A stretch of DNA of 64,000 nt from Oleispira antarctica RB-8 (lineage in GTDB: Bacteria; Pseudomonadota; Gammaproteobacteria; Pseudomonadales; Oceanobacteraceae): NCBI GenBank assembly GCA_000967895.1, contig FO203512.1, forward strand, positions 1,759,350-1,823,349, written 5' to 3'. The notes under the pieces are model-generated. The model saw only the letters and a list, made by a program, of their open reading frames with translations, did not search any database and had not been told where the DNA came from. Position numbers and translations under genes: made by a program. This document shows, in pieces, positions 41,651 through 50,544 of the stretch (within the stretch, counting starts at the first letter, position 1; every line of letters begins with the position of its first letter).

Positions 41651-42160
41651 TTATTGACTAAGGGTTAATGACTTCCCGTTCTCAATAAGAGCTTCATCTT
41701 TAACCATCCATTCTTGTTCGGGGCTTTGTAACCACAGTTTGCGTTTGCCGAGGTGATCATGATTGGCTAGGCCAAGATAACTACCATCGCTCATTTGTTG
41801 CAGCATAACGGTTTCATCTCTGGTTTCTAACGTTGGGTGTATCAGTTGCATGTTTAAAAAGCTGGGTTGCTCATCGAGATAGCCTGAAATAGTCGCTCGA
41901 ATCTCACCTTCGTTATACACCATATCCGCTTTTACTTGCAGACGTTTGGCTTTATCGATAAAAGTATTGTTCTCGGTGTACGCCATCCCGTCTTTGTAAT
42001 AGCTATCGCTCACCAAAGAATCTTTACCCGTAACGGCTAAGGTAATAATAACCATGCCCCAACAAATTGCGACAACAGGAACGCCAACAACTAATAACAT
42101 CCAAGGTTCTTTATACCAAGGAGTGTACGGCTCATCAGACTTATTTAACGACGAATTCAT
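41651..42160 (-). CDS. ccoH: CcoH/FixH, cbb3 oxidase assembly subunit
   Basis: A 169-residue inner-membrane protein with one N-terminal helix after a short cytoplasmic stretch (PWYKEPWMLLVVGVPVVAIC). It has the family signature DSLVSDSYYKDGMAYTENNT and a periplasmic beta-rich FixH domain. It is required for stable cbb3 assembly. ATG 42160 fits the family start; the frame continues upstream to 42214, overlapping the hairpin region. It is the second gene after ccoG, downstream of a strong hairpin. Confidence 0.92.
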   Translation of the reverse strand: MNSSLNKSDEPYTPWYKEPWMLLVVGVPVVAICWGMVIITLAVTGKDSLVSDSYYKDGMAYTENNTFIDKAKRLQVKADMVYNEGEIRATISGYLDEQPSFLNMQLIHPTLETRDETVMLQQMSDGSYLGLANHDHLGKRKLWLQSPEQEWMVKDEALIENGKSLTLSQ

Positions 42161-42193
42161 AGTAATCTCAGAAATATTGCGGATCGATAGAAT

Positions 42194-42225
42194 GAAGCCG
42201 CCAAGTGTAACCACTTGGCGGCTTC
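42194..42225. other. Perfect hairpin between ccoG and ccoH
   Basis: GAAGCCGCCAAGTG (42194-42207) and CACTTGGCGGCTTC (42212-42225) form a perfect 14-base stem with a four-base loop and no T-run. It may lower or stabilise the downstream part of the operon transcript. Confidence 0.75.
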
Positions 42226-42251
42226 GGTGCCAGTATAGATACGTAAAGGGG

Positions 42252-43655
42252 CTAGTTAAGCGGTGCTATAAAGCGGCTTTCTTCACGGGCAACTTCAGCT
42301 TGAGTAGCTTCTTCATAAATTATAATTTCGATATCCGTTTTACTTACTTTAAGGTCAACAGGGTCGACTTCGATGGTAAACGGATAAGCGCGTAATTCAT
42401 TACTGTGTAAAATGACCGTTTCTGGAATGTCGCTGATAAACGTTTTAAGGCCTTCAATTTTGATGCGATATTCTAATTCATGCTGACTCATATTCATCAT
42501 TTCTAACGTATAAGAGTTCGCTACCGTATCGTTAGGGGTTAGTTGATACAAAGAGCCTCGGTCGCGAATAATGTCCAACTCAAACGCTGTTCGAGAGACC
42601 ATCGCATAAACCAAGCCGCTGATCATGAGTAACAAAACAAGGGCATAGCCAATCAAGCGAGGGCGCATAAAGTGAGTTGTGCCTCCCTCTAACTCGTGCT
42701 CAGTCGTATAGCGAACTAATCCTGGCTCATAGCCCATTTTGTCCATGATTGAATCACAAGCATCTATACACAATGCACAACCAATGCATTGATATTGCAA
42801 GCCATCACGAATATCAATCCCGGTAGGACATACCTGAACGCAGAGCGAGCAGTCGATACAATCGCCCAAGCCTTCCGCTTGAGGATCAACCCCTTTCTTA
42901 CGAGCGCCACGGCCTTTTTCACCTTCACCACGCTTCTCATCATAAGAAACAATTAAGGTATCTTGGTCGAACATTACTGACTGAAAGCGCGCATAAGGGC
43001 ACATGTGAATACAGACTTGTTCACGTAACCAGCCTGCATTCAGATAAGTGGCAAGGCCAAAAAAGCCAATCCAAAAAGCTTCCCAACTGTTCAAATTAAA
43101 CGTTAATAAATTAGGCACTAGCTCGCGGACAGGTGAAAAATAGCTAACAAACGTCAGGCCTGTGGCTAAGGCTAATAAAAGCCATAAAACATGCTTGCTG
43201 CCACGGCGAAGAAATTTCTCAAGGCTCATTGGAGCCTTATCCATTTTCATGCGTTTATTGCGTGTACCTTCCGTCTTTTCTTCGATCCACATAAAAACAA
43301 AAGACCATGACGACTGCGGGCAGGTATAACCACACCAGACTCGACCCGCTAGGTTAGTGACGGTAAATAAGCCGTAAGCAGAAATAATAAGTAAGCCAGA
43401 TAGCAAGAAGAAATCTTGCGGCCAAAAAGTGATGCCAAAGAAGTGGAACTGGCGAGCAGGTAAATCAAATAAAATGGCCTGTCGATCACCCCAACTCAAC
43501 CAAGAGGTTGCAAAGAATAATGCCATTAAGCCCCATAGGCTATACGAACGAATTTTTTGGAATATGCCGTGAATTTCACGAACTTGAATCTTCTCTCTAG
43601 CAACATACAAAGATTTTTCATCGGGGGTAATATTTTTAACCGGTATTTTACTCAT
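42252..43655 (-). CDS. ccoG: CcoG/FixG, cupric reductase of cbb3 assembly
   Basis: A 467-residue membrane protein with about five helices and a 2x[4Fe-4S] ferredoxin domain: CIDCSLCVQVCPTGIDIRDG and CIGCALCIDACDSIMDKMG. It also carries an upstream CGYTCPQSSWSFVFMWIEE motif, typical of the CcoG/FixG/RdxA family. The C-terminal immunoglobulin-like domain (LYQLTPNDTVANSYTLEMMN) completes the family layout. CcoG reduces Cu(II) for oxidase assembly. The start at ATG 43655 gives the KIPVKNITPDEKSLYVAREK beginning conserved in the family. A terminator separates it from ccoP. Confidence 0.95.
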   Translation of the reverse strand: MSKIPVKNITPDEKSLYVAREKIQVREIHGIFQKIRSYSLWGLMALFFATSWLSWGDRQAILFDLPARQFHFFGITFWPQDFFLLSGLLIISAYGLFTVTNLAGRVWCGYTCPQSSWSFVFMWIEEKTEGTRNKRMKMDKAPMSLEKFLRRGSKHVLWLLLALATGLTFVSYFSPVRELVPNLLTFNLNSWEAFWIGFFGLATYLNAGWLREQVCIHMCPYARFQSVMFDQDTLIVSYDEKRGEGEKGRGARKKGVDPQAEGLGDCIDCSLCVQVCPTGIDIRDGLQYQCIGCALCIDACDSIMDKMGYEPGLVRYTTEHELEGGTTHFMRPRLIGYALVLLLMISGLVYAMVSRTAFELDIIRDRGSLYQLTPNDTVANSYTLEMMNMSQHELEYRIKIEGLKTFISDIPETVILHSNELRAYPFTIEVDPVDLKVSKTDIEIIIYEEATQAEVAREESRFIAPLN

Positions 43656-43731
43656 CTTACTACAGCGCCTTAACGAGGGAGTGGAACTATATAACTGCTT
43701 AATTATAAAGGTCGGAGAGGAATGCGCAAAC

Positions 43732-43760
43732 AAAAAAAGCGGCTCGAGGGCCGCTTTTCT
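43732..43760. terminator. Terminator after ccoNOQP
   Basis: AAAGCGGC and GCCGCTTT form a stem around TCGAGG, with A-run and T-run flanks, between ccoP (ends 43802) and ccoG. It may allow partial read-through into ccoGHIS. Confidence 0.75.
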
Positions 43761-43801
43761 TTATACCTCTTGAGCTAGCTCAAGAAATGCTAAGTATAAA
43801 A

Positions 43802-44740
43802 TTACTCAGCAGATTCTTTGTTAGACAAAGAGTATACATAGGCTGCCAGAACATGTATTTGCTCTTCGGAGAAACGATCTCCTTGAGCAGGCATCTTACC
43901 ATTACGACCATGACGGATTGTAAATTCAATCTGCTTAGTCGAACCGCCGTATAACCAAACGTTATCCGTTAGGTTAGGGGCGCCAGTAATGTGCATACCT
44001 TTAGCATCAGCACCGTGACACGCTGTACATGCTTGAGCAAATACGCCCGCACCTGCTTCAGCTAGCGTTGCATCATGCTTCAGGCCAGACAAACTACGTA
44101 CGTACTGTACCGTCTGATCGATCTGAGTCTCAGTCATCGTTGGCATTAAACCTTTAGCAGGCATCATTGCTTGGCGACCATAAGTTAGCGTCTTAACGAT
44201 GTCTTCAGGAGTGCCACCATATAACCAATCATTATCGGTTAGATTAGGGAAACCCTGTGAACCTTTAGCGCCAGAACCATGACATACAGAACAGTTACTT
44301 GCAAAAATACGCTGACCTGTTTTCAGTGCTTCTTCATTTTTGATCAGTTCAACGATAGGGGTTGCAGCATACTCAGCATAGAGCGGTGCAATCTTAGCGT
44401 CGAATTGTTCAACTTCGTTCTGCCATTGAGCTGTCTGTGTCCAAGGAACTTGTTCGCCATTAACTTCGACTTTCAAGAAACCTTGCATATTGGCAAGACC
44501 ATAAGCAGCAATGTAGCCGACTGCAAAAATAATCGTTGCCCAGAACATCATCACCCACCAGCGAGGTAGTGGGTTATCAAACTCTTTAATACCATCGTAT
44601 TCATGGCCTGTTGTTTCATCAGTTTCTTCACTATGAACCTGAGTTTTGCTACTGAATTGAATCAGTAGCCCACAAGCGATTAGGGTGCCAAATACAATGG
44701 CAATTACCCACACACTCCAAAATGTACTTAAAACACTCAT
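43802..44740 (-). CDS. ccoP: cbb3 oxidase subunit III, CcoP (dihaem cytochrome c)
   Basis: A 312-residue membrane-bound cytochrome with two periplasmic haem c domains. It starts MSVLSTFWSVWVIAIVFGTL, with a second helix around RWWVMMFWATIIFAVGYIAA and the typical EYDGIKEFDNPLPRWW segment. Haem motifs are CSVCHG and CTACHG; methionine ligands lie in QAMMPAKG and NGKMPAQG. The start at ATG 44740, just after the ccoQ stop, fits this helix. It passes electrons from c-type cytochromes to CcoO and CcoN. Confidence 0.96.
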   Translation of the reverse strand: MSVLSTFWSVWVIAIVFGTLIACGLLIQFSSKTQVHSEETDETTGHEYDGIKEFDNPLPRWWVMMFWATIIFAVGYIAAYGLANMQGFLKVEVNGEQVPWTQTAQWQNEVEQFDAKIAPLYAEYAATPIVELIKNEEALKTGQRIFASNCSVCHGSGAKGSQGFPNLTDNDWLYGGTPEDIVKTLTYGRQAMMPAKGLMPTMTETQIDQTVQYVRSLSGLKHDATLAEAGAGVFAQACTACHGADAKGMHITGAPNLTDNVWLYGGSTKQIEFTIRHGRNGKMPAQGDRFSEEQIHVLAAYVYSLSNKESAE

Positions 44741-44744
44741 AAAT

Positions 44745-44954
44745 TTACTCCGAACCTTTGTCGTCGTTCGCGTTCTTTTGCTCTGCGTTTTTATTCGCGG
44801 ATTCAACGGTGTCATCATCATCTTCTAAGAAGGGGATCATGCCATCGTCTTCAAAGCGGTCCTTGCTGCGTGCGTTATAAGCCCACGCAACAATACATAA
44901 AAATGCAAACAGAGCAAAAATAGTTCCTAAACCACGTATGACGTTAATATCCAT
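44745..44954 (-). CDS. ccoQ: cbb3 oxidase subunit IV, CcoQ
   Basis: A 69-residue single-helix protein. The helix is GLGTIFALFAFLCIVAWAYN, followed by ARSKDRFEDDGMIPFLEDDD, which is the standard CcoQ motif, and an acidic-lysine tail. It stabilises the core complex. It lies between ccoO and ccoP with gaps of 2 and 4 bases. Confidence 0.92.
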   Translation of the reverse strand: MDINVIRGLGTIFALFAFLCIVAWAYNARSKDRFEDDGMIPFLEDDDDTVESANKNAEQKNANDDKGSE

Positions 44955-44956
44955 GG

Positions 44957-45565
44957 TTATTGCTTATCTTTCATGATGGTGCCTAGCTGTTGCAAATATG
45001 CAACTAAGGCTTCAATTTCACGAACGCCATCAACAGCCGCTTTAGCACCTTCGATGTCAGCATCGGTGTAGGGAACCCCTACAGTACGTAATGCAGTCAT
45101 CTTCTTAGGTGTTACGCGACCATCGACAGTATCTTTAAACAACCACGGATAAGCTGGCATGATCGACTCAGGTACAACATCGCGAGGGTTGTACAAGTGA
45201 GCACGGTGCCACTCATCAGAATAACGTTCACCAACACGTGCTAAATCAGGACCAGTACGCTTAGAACCCCATAAGAATGGATGCTCATAAACAAACTCGC
45301 CAGCACGAGAATAGGTGCCGTAACGCTCGGTTTCAGCACGGAACGGACGAATCATCTGCGTATGGCACACGTGGCACCCTTCGCGGATGTAAATGTCACG
45401 ACCTTCAAGCTGAACAGCGTTTAATGGCTTAAGACCTTCCATCGGTTCATTGGTATTTTTATCCCAAAAAAGAGGAACAATTTCTACCAGGCCACCCCAG
45501 GATATGGCGACGATGATCAATACGATCATCAAGCCAATATTTTTTTCAATAATGTCATGATTCAT
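44957..45565 (-). CDS. ccoO: cbb3 oxidase subunit II, CcoO (cytochrome c)
   Basis: A 202-residue single-haem cytochrome c anchored by an N-terminal helix ([20 protein letters not shown]). The haem motif is [20 protein letters not shown]. Conserved family stretches are [20 protein letters not shown] and the methionine-ligand segment [11 protein letters not shown]. Overlap and spacing are typical of ccoNOQP: 14 bases after ccoN and 2 bases before ccoQ. Confidence 0.96.
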   Translation of the reverse strand: MNHDIIEKNIGLMIVLIIVAISWGGLVEIVPLFWDKNTNEPMEGLKPLNAVQLEGRDIYIREGCHVCHTQMIRPFRAETERYGTYSRAGEFVYEHPFLWGSKRTGPDLARVGERYSDEWHRAHLYNPRDVVPESIMPAYPWLFKDTVDGRVTPKKMTALRTVGVPYTDADIEGAKAAVDGVREIEALVAYLQQLGTIMKDKQ

Positions 45566-45579
45566 ATTATCAGTGCTCC

Positions 45580-47001
45580 TTATGCCTGAGCTGTCACAGC
45601 TTTTTCGCTGTGATTAACAGTTTTGTAAACGTTATAAGCCATGATAAACATTCCTGTTAGGAATAAGGCACCACCGACAACACGTACCATATAACCAGGA
45701 ATAGAAGCTTCTACACTTTGAACAAACGAGTAAGTCAGAGTGCCATCAGCGTTCACTGCTCTCCACATCAGCCCTTGCATAATACCGTTCACCCACATAG
45801 CGGCGATGTAAAGTACCGTACCAATTGTTGCTAACCAAAAATGCACGTTGATCAACTTAACTGAGTGCATTGCACCCGCTTTAAGACCGAACAAAATTGG
45901 AATTAAGTGATACATAGCACCAATAGAAACCATAGCAACCCAACCTAGCGCGCCTGAGTGAACGTGACCAATGGTCCAATCGGTATTGTGCGACAGTGCG
46001 TTAACCGTCTTAATTGCCATCATTGGGCCTTCGAAGGTAGACATACCGTAGAAAGACAAAGAAACAACTAAAAAGCGTAAAATAGGATCGGTACGCAGTT
46101 TGTGCCAAGCACCTGATAGCGTCATCATACCGTTGATCATACCGCCCCAAGAAGGTGCTAGTAAAACCAAAGACATAACCATACCCGCAGTTTGTGCCCA
46201 GTCTGGTAGAGATGAATAGTGTAGGTGGTGAGAGCCAGCCCAAACGTATAAAGAGATCAATGCCCAAAAGTGAACAATAGACAAACGGTAAGAGTAAACT
46301 GGACGTTCTGCTTGCTTAGGAACGAAGTAGTACATGATACCTAAGAAACCAGCAGTCAAGAAGAAACCAACTGCGTTATGTCCCCACCACCATTGAACCA
46401 TCGCATCAACCGTACCTGCATAAACAGAATAAGATTTGAATGCGGTAACGGGAATAGCGATGTTATTACCGATATGCAGAACAGCGATCATGATCATGAA
46501 GGCCGCAAAGAACCAGTTAGCCACATAAATGTGCGGTTCTTTACGCTTAACGATCGTGCCAATAAAGTTGACACAATAAGCGATCCAAACAATGGCGATT
46601 AAAATATCAATTGGCCATTCTAGTTCAGCATATTCTTTAGTAGAGGTTAAGCCCATAGGCAGCGTAATAACGGCCAATATGATGACTAAGTTCCAACCCC
46701 AAAACGTGAACGACGCTAATGTGTCAGAAAACAGACGAGTCTGACAAGTACGTTGAACAATGTAGTAAGAAGTTGCAAATAGTGCAGAACCACCAAAAGC
46801 AAAAATCACCGCATTAGTATGCAGTGGACGTAAGCGGCCGAAAGACAGCCAAGGAGTATCAAAGTTTAGTGCAGGCCAAGCAAGTTGGGCAGCAATAAGT
46901 ACACCGAGGGACATTCCGACGATGCCCCAAACTACAGTCATAATGGCAAATTGTCTTACCACTTTGTAGTTGTATACGGGGTGATCAAATGCAGTGCTCA
47001 T
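45580..47001 (-). CDS. ccoN: cbb3 oxidase subunit I, CcoN
   Basis: The 473-residue catalytic subunit of the high-affinity terminal oxidase, with 12 helices. Haem and CuB ligands include [13 protein letters not shown] (first His), [20 protein letters not shown] (CuB His with the cross-linked Tyr nearby), [15 protein letters not shown] and [20 protein letters not shown]. The N-terminus is [20 protein letters not shown], so ATG 47001 is the start; a longer frame to 47091 is not conserved. It is the first gene of the minus-strand ccoNOQP operon, and a candidate Anr box lies about 253 bases upstream. Confidence 0.97.
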   Translation of the reverse strand: MSTAFDHPVYNYKVVRQFAIMTVVWGIVGMSLGVLIAAQLAWPALNFDTPWLSFGRLRPLHTNAVIFAFGGSALFATSYYIVQRTCQTRLFSDTLASFTFWGWNLVIILAVITLPMGLTSTKEYAELEWPIDILIAIVWIAYCVNFIGTIVKRKEPHIYVANWFFAAFMIMIAVLHIGNNIAIPVTAFKSYSVYAGTVDAMVQWWWGHNAVGFFLTAGFLGIMYYFVPKQAERPVYSYRLSIVHFWALISLYVWAGSHHLHYSSLPDWAQTAGMVMSLVLLAPSWGGMINGMMTLSGAWHKLRTDPILRFLVVSLSFYGMSTFEGPMMAIKTVNALSHNTDWTIGHVHSGALGWVAMVSIGAMYHLIPILFGLKAGAMHSVKLINVHFWLATIGTVLYIAAMWVNGIMQGLMWRAVNADGTLTYSFVQSVEASIPGYMVRVVGGALFLTGMFIMAYNVYKTVNHSEKAVTAQA

Positions 47002-47314
47002 GATCAGATTCCATTTAACAGCGAGGATTGAGGGTTTAAAAAACGGCGCAATTATGATCTTTCGTACACAACTTTGCAAACTAAGGATCAAAAAAACGCA
47101 TAACTAAAACAGCAGCTTAGCGCTTTTGTTAAAGTTATTGAGCAATTAATAAGCGACTTTGCAGAAAAATACCGAACGATCCTGTGCCAGTTTTTCGAAA
47201 TGTGCCAAACATTGCCTTAACGATGAATGATAGAAGGCTTTGAGAAGCTTTTGTTGATCTAAGGCAATTTTTATTCGTTAATTGTCCCAGTTGATCTAAT
47301 TAAGAGTAAATATT
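47002..47314. promoter_or_regulatory. Intergenic region with an FNR/Anr-like box
   Basis: About 313 bases between the divergent ccoN and the hydrolase gene. It contains TTGATCTAAGGCAA on the plus strand at 47254-47267, read on the minus strand as TTGCC-N4-ATCAA. That matches the FNR/Anr consensus TTGAT-N4-ATCAA in eight of ten positions. The distance from ccoN (about 253 bases) is long, so it could also regulate the plus-strand gene. The rest shows nothing clear. Confidence 0.45.
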
Positions 47315-47971
47315 GTGGAACTCATACAAAACGGCCCCACAGATGGCCCTGTTTATGTTTTTGCTCATGGCGCGGGCGCGGATATGAATTCTGAATTTAT
47401 GACCCAAGTGGCTGAAAAATGGGCAAATAAAGGAATTCGAGTCATTCGTTTTAATTTCCCCTACATGATAAAGCGCGCAGAAGACGGTAAACGTCGTCCG
47501 CCGGACCGAGCGCCAAAATTGTTGGCCGCTTATGAAAACGTTATTAAGCAGCTTAACTGTCCTGTGGTTATCGGTGGCAAGTCTATGGGGGGGCGAATGT
47601 CGTCGATGCTGCTCGCGGAAAATGCTTTACGAGAAGAATCTGCCCGTTTGCCGATACTAGGCAGTGCTTGTTTGGGATTTCCTTTTCATGCGCCTGCTAA
47701 AGACCCTAAAGATCGCTTGGATCATTTAAAGGATCTGACTCAGCCATTGCTGATTGTGCAAGGTACAAGAGATACCATGGGTACGCGAGAAGATGTTGAA
47801 GGCTATTTACAGGAAGGGAGAATAAATCCGGCGATACAGCTGCATTGGTTAGAAGATGGTAATCATGATTTGAAGCCTAGGAAGGTATCAGGCTTTAGCC
47901 ACTCGCAGCACATTGATTGTGCGGTTGAGCGGGTGGCTGAATTTGTGCTGAGAATGAATCAGCACGGGTAG
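47315..47971 (+). CDS. Alpha/beta hydrolase (Tex30/KANL3-like)
   Basis: A 218-residue soluble protein of the alpha/beta-hydrolase fold: VFAHGAGADMNSEFM with the oxyanion region, the nucleophile elbow IGGKSMGGRMSS, then LLIVQGTRDTMGT (acid region) and the histidine in WLEDGNHDLKPRK. The FNFPYMIKRAEDGKRRPPDR segment is typical of the dienelactone-hydrolase-like Tex30 group. The substrate is unknown. The start is GTG 47315, preceded by AAGAG. It is convergent with the ABM-domain gene. Confidence 0.87.
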   Translation: MELIQNGPTDGPVYVFAHGAGADMNSEFMTQVAEKWANKGIRVIRFNFPYMIKRAEDGKRRPPDRAPKLLAAYENVIKQLNCPVVIGGKSMGGRMSSMLLAENALREESARLPILGSACLGFPFHAPAKDPKDRLDHLKDLTQPLLIVQGTRDTMGTREDVEGYLQEGRINPAIQLHWLEDGNHDLKPRKVSGFSHSQHIDCAVERVAEFVLRMNQHG

Positions 47972-47988
47972 CAATAGTACTAAGGTTA

Positions 47989-48270
47989 TTATGCCGTCAG
48001 TACTGTAATTTTTTCTGAAGTGGTCAGAATAGGCTGAATCGCAGCGATGACATTGCGGCGCGCTTCTGAAGTCTGCCACTTTTGCCAAGCGGCTAAGCTT
48101 CTCCAGTTGGTAATGATGACTCTGTGGTTTTCATCACTGGCATCTTTAAAGTTTGCACCTGACATGTAGCCTGGCGCTTCAAGAATCGCACGCAAGGTAT
48201 CTTTAATCGCTGCGTCGTAATTTGATTCCATGCCCTGAGCAACTTTGCGCTCAATAATTACCTTTATCAT
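47989..48270 (-). CDS. ABM (antibiotic biosynthesis monooxygenase) domain protein
   Basis: A 93-residue ferredoxin-like-fold protein, probably dimeric. It starts MIKVIIERKVAQGMESNYDA, with ILEAPGYMSGANFKD and HRVIITNWRSLAAWQKWQTS, the usual ABM layout in which a Trp-rich helix closes a hydrophobic pocket. Members include haem-degrading enzymes and quinol monooxygenases; catalytic residues are not conserved across the family, so function here is unassigned. The product is cytosolic. Confidence 0.85.
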   Translation of the reverse strand: MIKVIIERKVAQGMESNYDAAIKDTLRAILEAPGYMSGANFKDASDENHRVIITNWRSLAAWQKWQTSEARRNVIAAIQPILTTSEKITVLTA

Positions 48271-48830
48271 TGTCCTGCCTTGATGAATATATTAAATAAT
48301 TGACTGTACAGTTATGTTATAGAGTCTAGCGTTAGAATTTTCAATCGATAACTGAGTAAAGTTAGGTCGAGAGCATAGTAACAAGTTCAGTGATATTTAT
48401 TAAGTACAAAACCGTCTGTTTTTAAATGGAAGGAGGATTAATTGATACTTTTTCTTACGCGTTTAAACATTGACGATAAACTCGATAGCATTGTTATTAA
48501 TATCATTAGTGATTGATAACATTGCTGCAGTCCCTACTTAATCGAAAATGCCGATAGTTTCTTGAGATCATAGGGTGAATGGTCGTCAACCAGACTATGG
48601 TGTATTAGTTTGCTTTATCTGGATTACTTGAACGGTTGTTTCTACCTCAGTTCCGCATTCCCAGTTCCGCATTGATGTGAGCGTGGCCAAAACCCCTAAT
48701 TAGTACTGACTAATGGCTAGCTGAAATTAATCGTTAGTTAATTATTAAGAATGAATTAAGCAAAGATAAAACGAAAAGGGCGTGTATGAGTTACCTCATG
48801 CACGCCCTTTTTTTTGCCAAATCTAGGCAA
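48271..48830. other. Long intergenic region, mostly featureless
   Basis: About 560 bases without a supported gene. It is AT-rich in the middle. A strong AAGGAGG at 48430-48436 precedes a TTG-initiated frame of 24 codons (48442-48516) that I list only as a possible small peptide. A 12-base repeat (CAGTTCCGCATT) occurs twice near 48650-48675. The right end holds the purK terminator. Confidence 0.5.
48774..48815 (-). terminator. Terminator of purEK
   Basis: AAAAGGGCGTG and CACGCCCTTTT form a stem with inner ATGAG/CTCAT pairing, with A- and T-rich flanks. It lies just after the purK stop on the minus strand. Confidence 0.88.
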
Positions 48831-49928
48831 TTATTTTTGCCAAACCCCTGCTGGGATTAAGCCTTCTAATTGACTGATTTTAGCATCACGTTCTGCGGTA
48901 TCTTTAGCCGTAATGGTGACGTGGCCTAATTTACGCGCCGGGCGTGCTTCTTTGCCGTAGCTGTGTACATAGGTTTCCGTCATATTACTGGCCGCAGAGG
49001 TTGGGCCTTCATCACTGATTACGTTGATCATTGCCGTCGCAGGAAAGCGTGATTCCGTTGACGTTATTTCTTGTCCTGTCACGGCGAGCATGTGATTACG
49101 AAATTGGCTGGTGAATGCACCTTCGATAGACCAGTGCCCAGAGTTATGAACTCGTGGTGCCACTTCATTGGCAATAAGATTATCTTCGATTTCAAATAAT
49201 TCTAAAGTAATGGTGCCGACATAATCTAAGTTGGTGGCGATTTGCTCGATATAGCGCTGCGCAATGGCTTGTTTCTCCACGCTAAAGCCATGGGCGGGAT
49301 ACAGTGAATACCGTAAAATGCCTTCATGATGGATGTTTTCCGTCATAGGCCATACTTTAATTTCACCGTTCTCACTGCGAGAACCAATAACAGAAATTTC
49401 ACGAATAAAGGGAACAAAGGCTTCGGCGATTAATTCACGATGACCGATATCATCCCAGCAGGCTTGTGCATCTTCAGTCTGGCGCAGTACGAACTGACCT
49501 TTACCATCATAGCCTTCGGTTGTGGTTTTCATGATGATCGGTAAGCCAAGCTGTGCAATGGCGTCATGAATATCGGCTAAGCAATTCACCGCATGAAAAT
49601 CTGCGGTTGCAATGCCAGCTGCGCGTAACGCATTTTTTTCAGTTATGCGGTTTTGAAAGGTTTTCAAAGACGTGAGATTTGGGAAAATCTTGGCTTCAAC
49701 ACTTTCCATTTGCGCAACGATATGAGCAGGAATATTTTCCGTTTCATAAGATATGCGATCATTGGATGCTAAAAATTCTTGTAAACTGGTTTCATCATAA
49801 GCGCGCAAGTCGTATAGATTTACCGCAAGATCGGTTTGCTCAGCAATACTGTCTGCTAACATTTGACCCAGTTGACCATTACCTAAAATACCTAATGTTT
49901 TAACTTTTGTTGGCTTATTAGCACTCAT
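48831..49928 (-). CDS. purK: N5-carboxyaminoimidazole ribonucleotide synthase PurK
   Basis: A 365-residue ATP-grasp enzyme that carboxylates AIR to N5-CAIR in purine synthesis. It contains LGILGNGQLGQMLADSIAEQ, the ATP-binding IMKTTTEGYDGKGQFVLR, AEAFVPFIREISVIGSR, and EVAPRVHNSGHWSIEGAFTS with catalytic residues. The start overlaps the purE stop by one base (TAATG), giving translational coupling. It partners with PurE, next upstream, and its terminator is at 48774. Confidence 0.96.
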   Translation of the reverse strand: MSANKPTKVKTLGILGNGQLGQMLADSIAEQTDLAVNLYDLRAYDETSLQEFLASNDRISYETENIPAHIVAQMESVEAKIFPNLTSLKTFQNRITEKNALRAAGIATADFHAVNCLADIHDAIAQLGLPIIMKTTTEGYDGKGQFVLRQTEDAQACWDDIGHRELIAEAFVPFIREISVIGSRSENGEIKVWPMTENIHHEGILRYSLYPAHGFSVEKQAIAQRYIEQIATNLDYVGTITLELFEIEDNLIANEVAPRVHNSGHWSIEGAFTSQFRNHMLAVTGQEITSTESRFPATAMINVISDEGPTSAASNMTETYVHSYGKEARPARKLGHVTITAKDTAERDAKISQLEGLIPAGVWQK

Positions 49929-50422
49929 TAGTCTTCTACTCTTGGATCTGGTTGACTCAATATTGTATTAGTTTGGTTCTGTTGGAACTGCAGAATGCGC
50001 TGTGTCAGTTCAGCATCACTGGTCGCTAGAATCTGTGCTGCTAATAAACCTGAGTTTTTAGCACCGGCATCGCCAATGGCTAATGTACCTACCGCAACGC
50101 CCCCTGGCATTTGGGCGATGGACAATAATGAATCTATGCCATTTAGTGCGCGGGATTTAACGGGCACACCTAAAACAGGTAAAACTGTTTGAGAAGCACA
50201 CATGCCCGGTAAATGCGCAGCGCCACCAGCGCCACCAATAATAACTTTTAGCCCACGGCTTTGCGCGCTTTTAGCGTATTCAAACAATAAATCAGGCGTT
50301 CGGTGAGCGGAAACCACATTTACTTCATAAGGGACTTCCAACAAATCGAGCATGTCAGCCGCATGCTTCATAGTTGGCCAGTCACTTTTAGAGCCCATAA
50401 TAATGCCAACGAGCGCAGTCAT
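49928..50422 (-). CDS. purE: N5-CAIR mutase PurE
   Basis: A 164-residue enzyme that converts N5-CAIR to CAIR, forming octamers. Family motifs are [57 protein letters not shown] and [29 protein letters not shown], given here in part as landmarks. It belongs to class I PurE, which needs PurK. It overlaps purK by one base. Confidence 0.96.
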   Translation of the reverse strand: MTALVGIIMGSKSDWPTMKHAADMLDLLEVPYEVNVVSAHRTPDLLFEYAKSAQSRGLKVIIGGAGGAAHLPGMCASQTVLPVLGVPVKSRALNGIDSLLSIAQMPGGVAVGTLAIGDAGAKNSGLLAAQILATSDAELTQRILQFQQNQTNTILSQPDPRVED

Positions 50423-50470
50423 AGTCTTGTCCTAGCAGATCGAGAAAGTCGCGGATTCTAACACAAAGCA

Positions 50471-50510
50471 AATTAAAGGGCGATTGAGTCATTTCAACCC
50501 CCCTTTAATT
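50471..50510. terminator. Possible terminator after the acyl-CoA synthetase gene
   Basis: AATTAAAGGG (50471-50480) and CCCTTTAATT (50501-50510) are perfect 10-base arms with a 20-base loop. It is located between the end of the acyl-CoA synthetase gene and purE. The loop is large and a T-run is weak. Confidence 0.5.
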
Positions 50511-50544
50511 TAGAGCGTCTTTTTAGATAAGACGTTAGGTCTAC

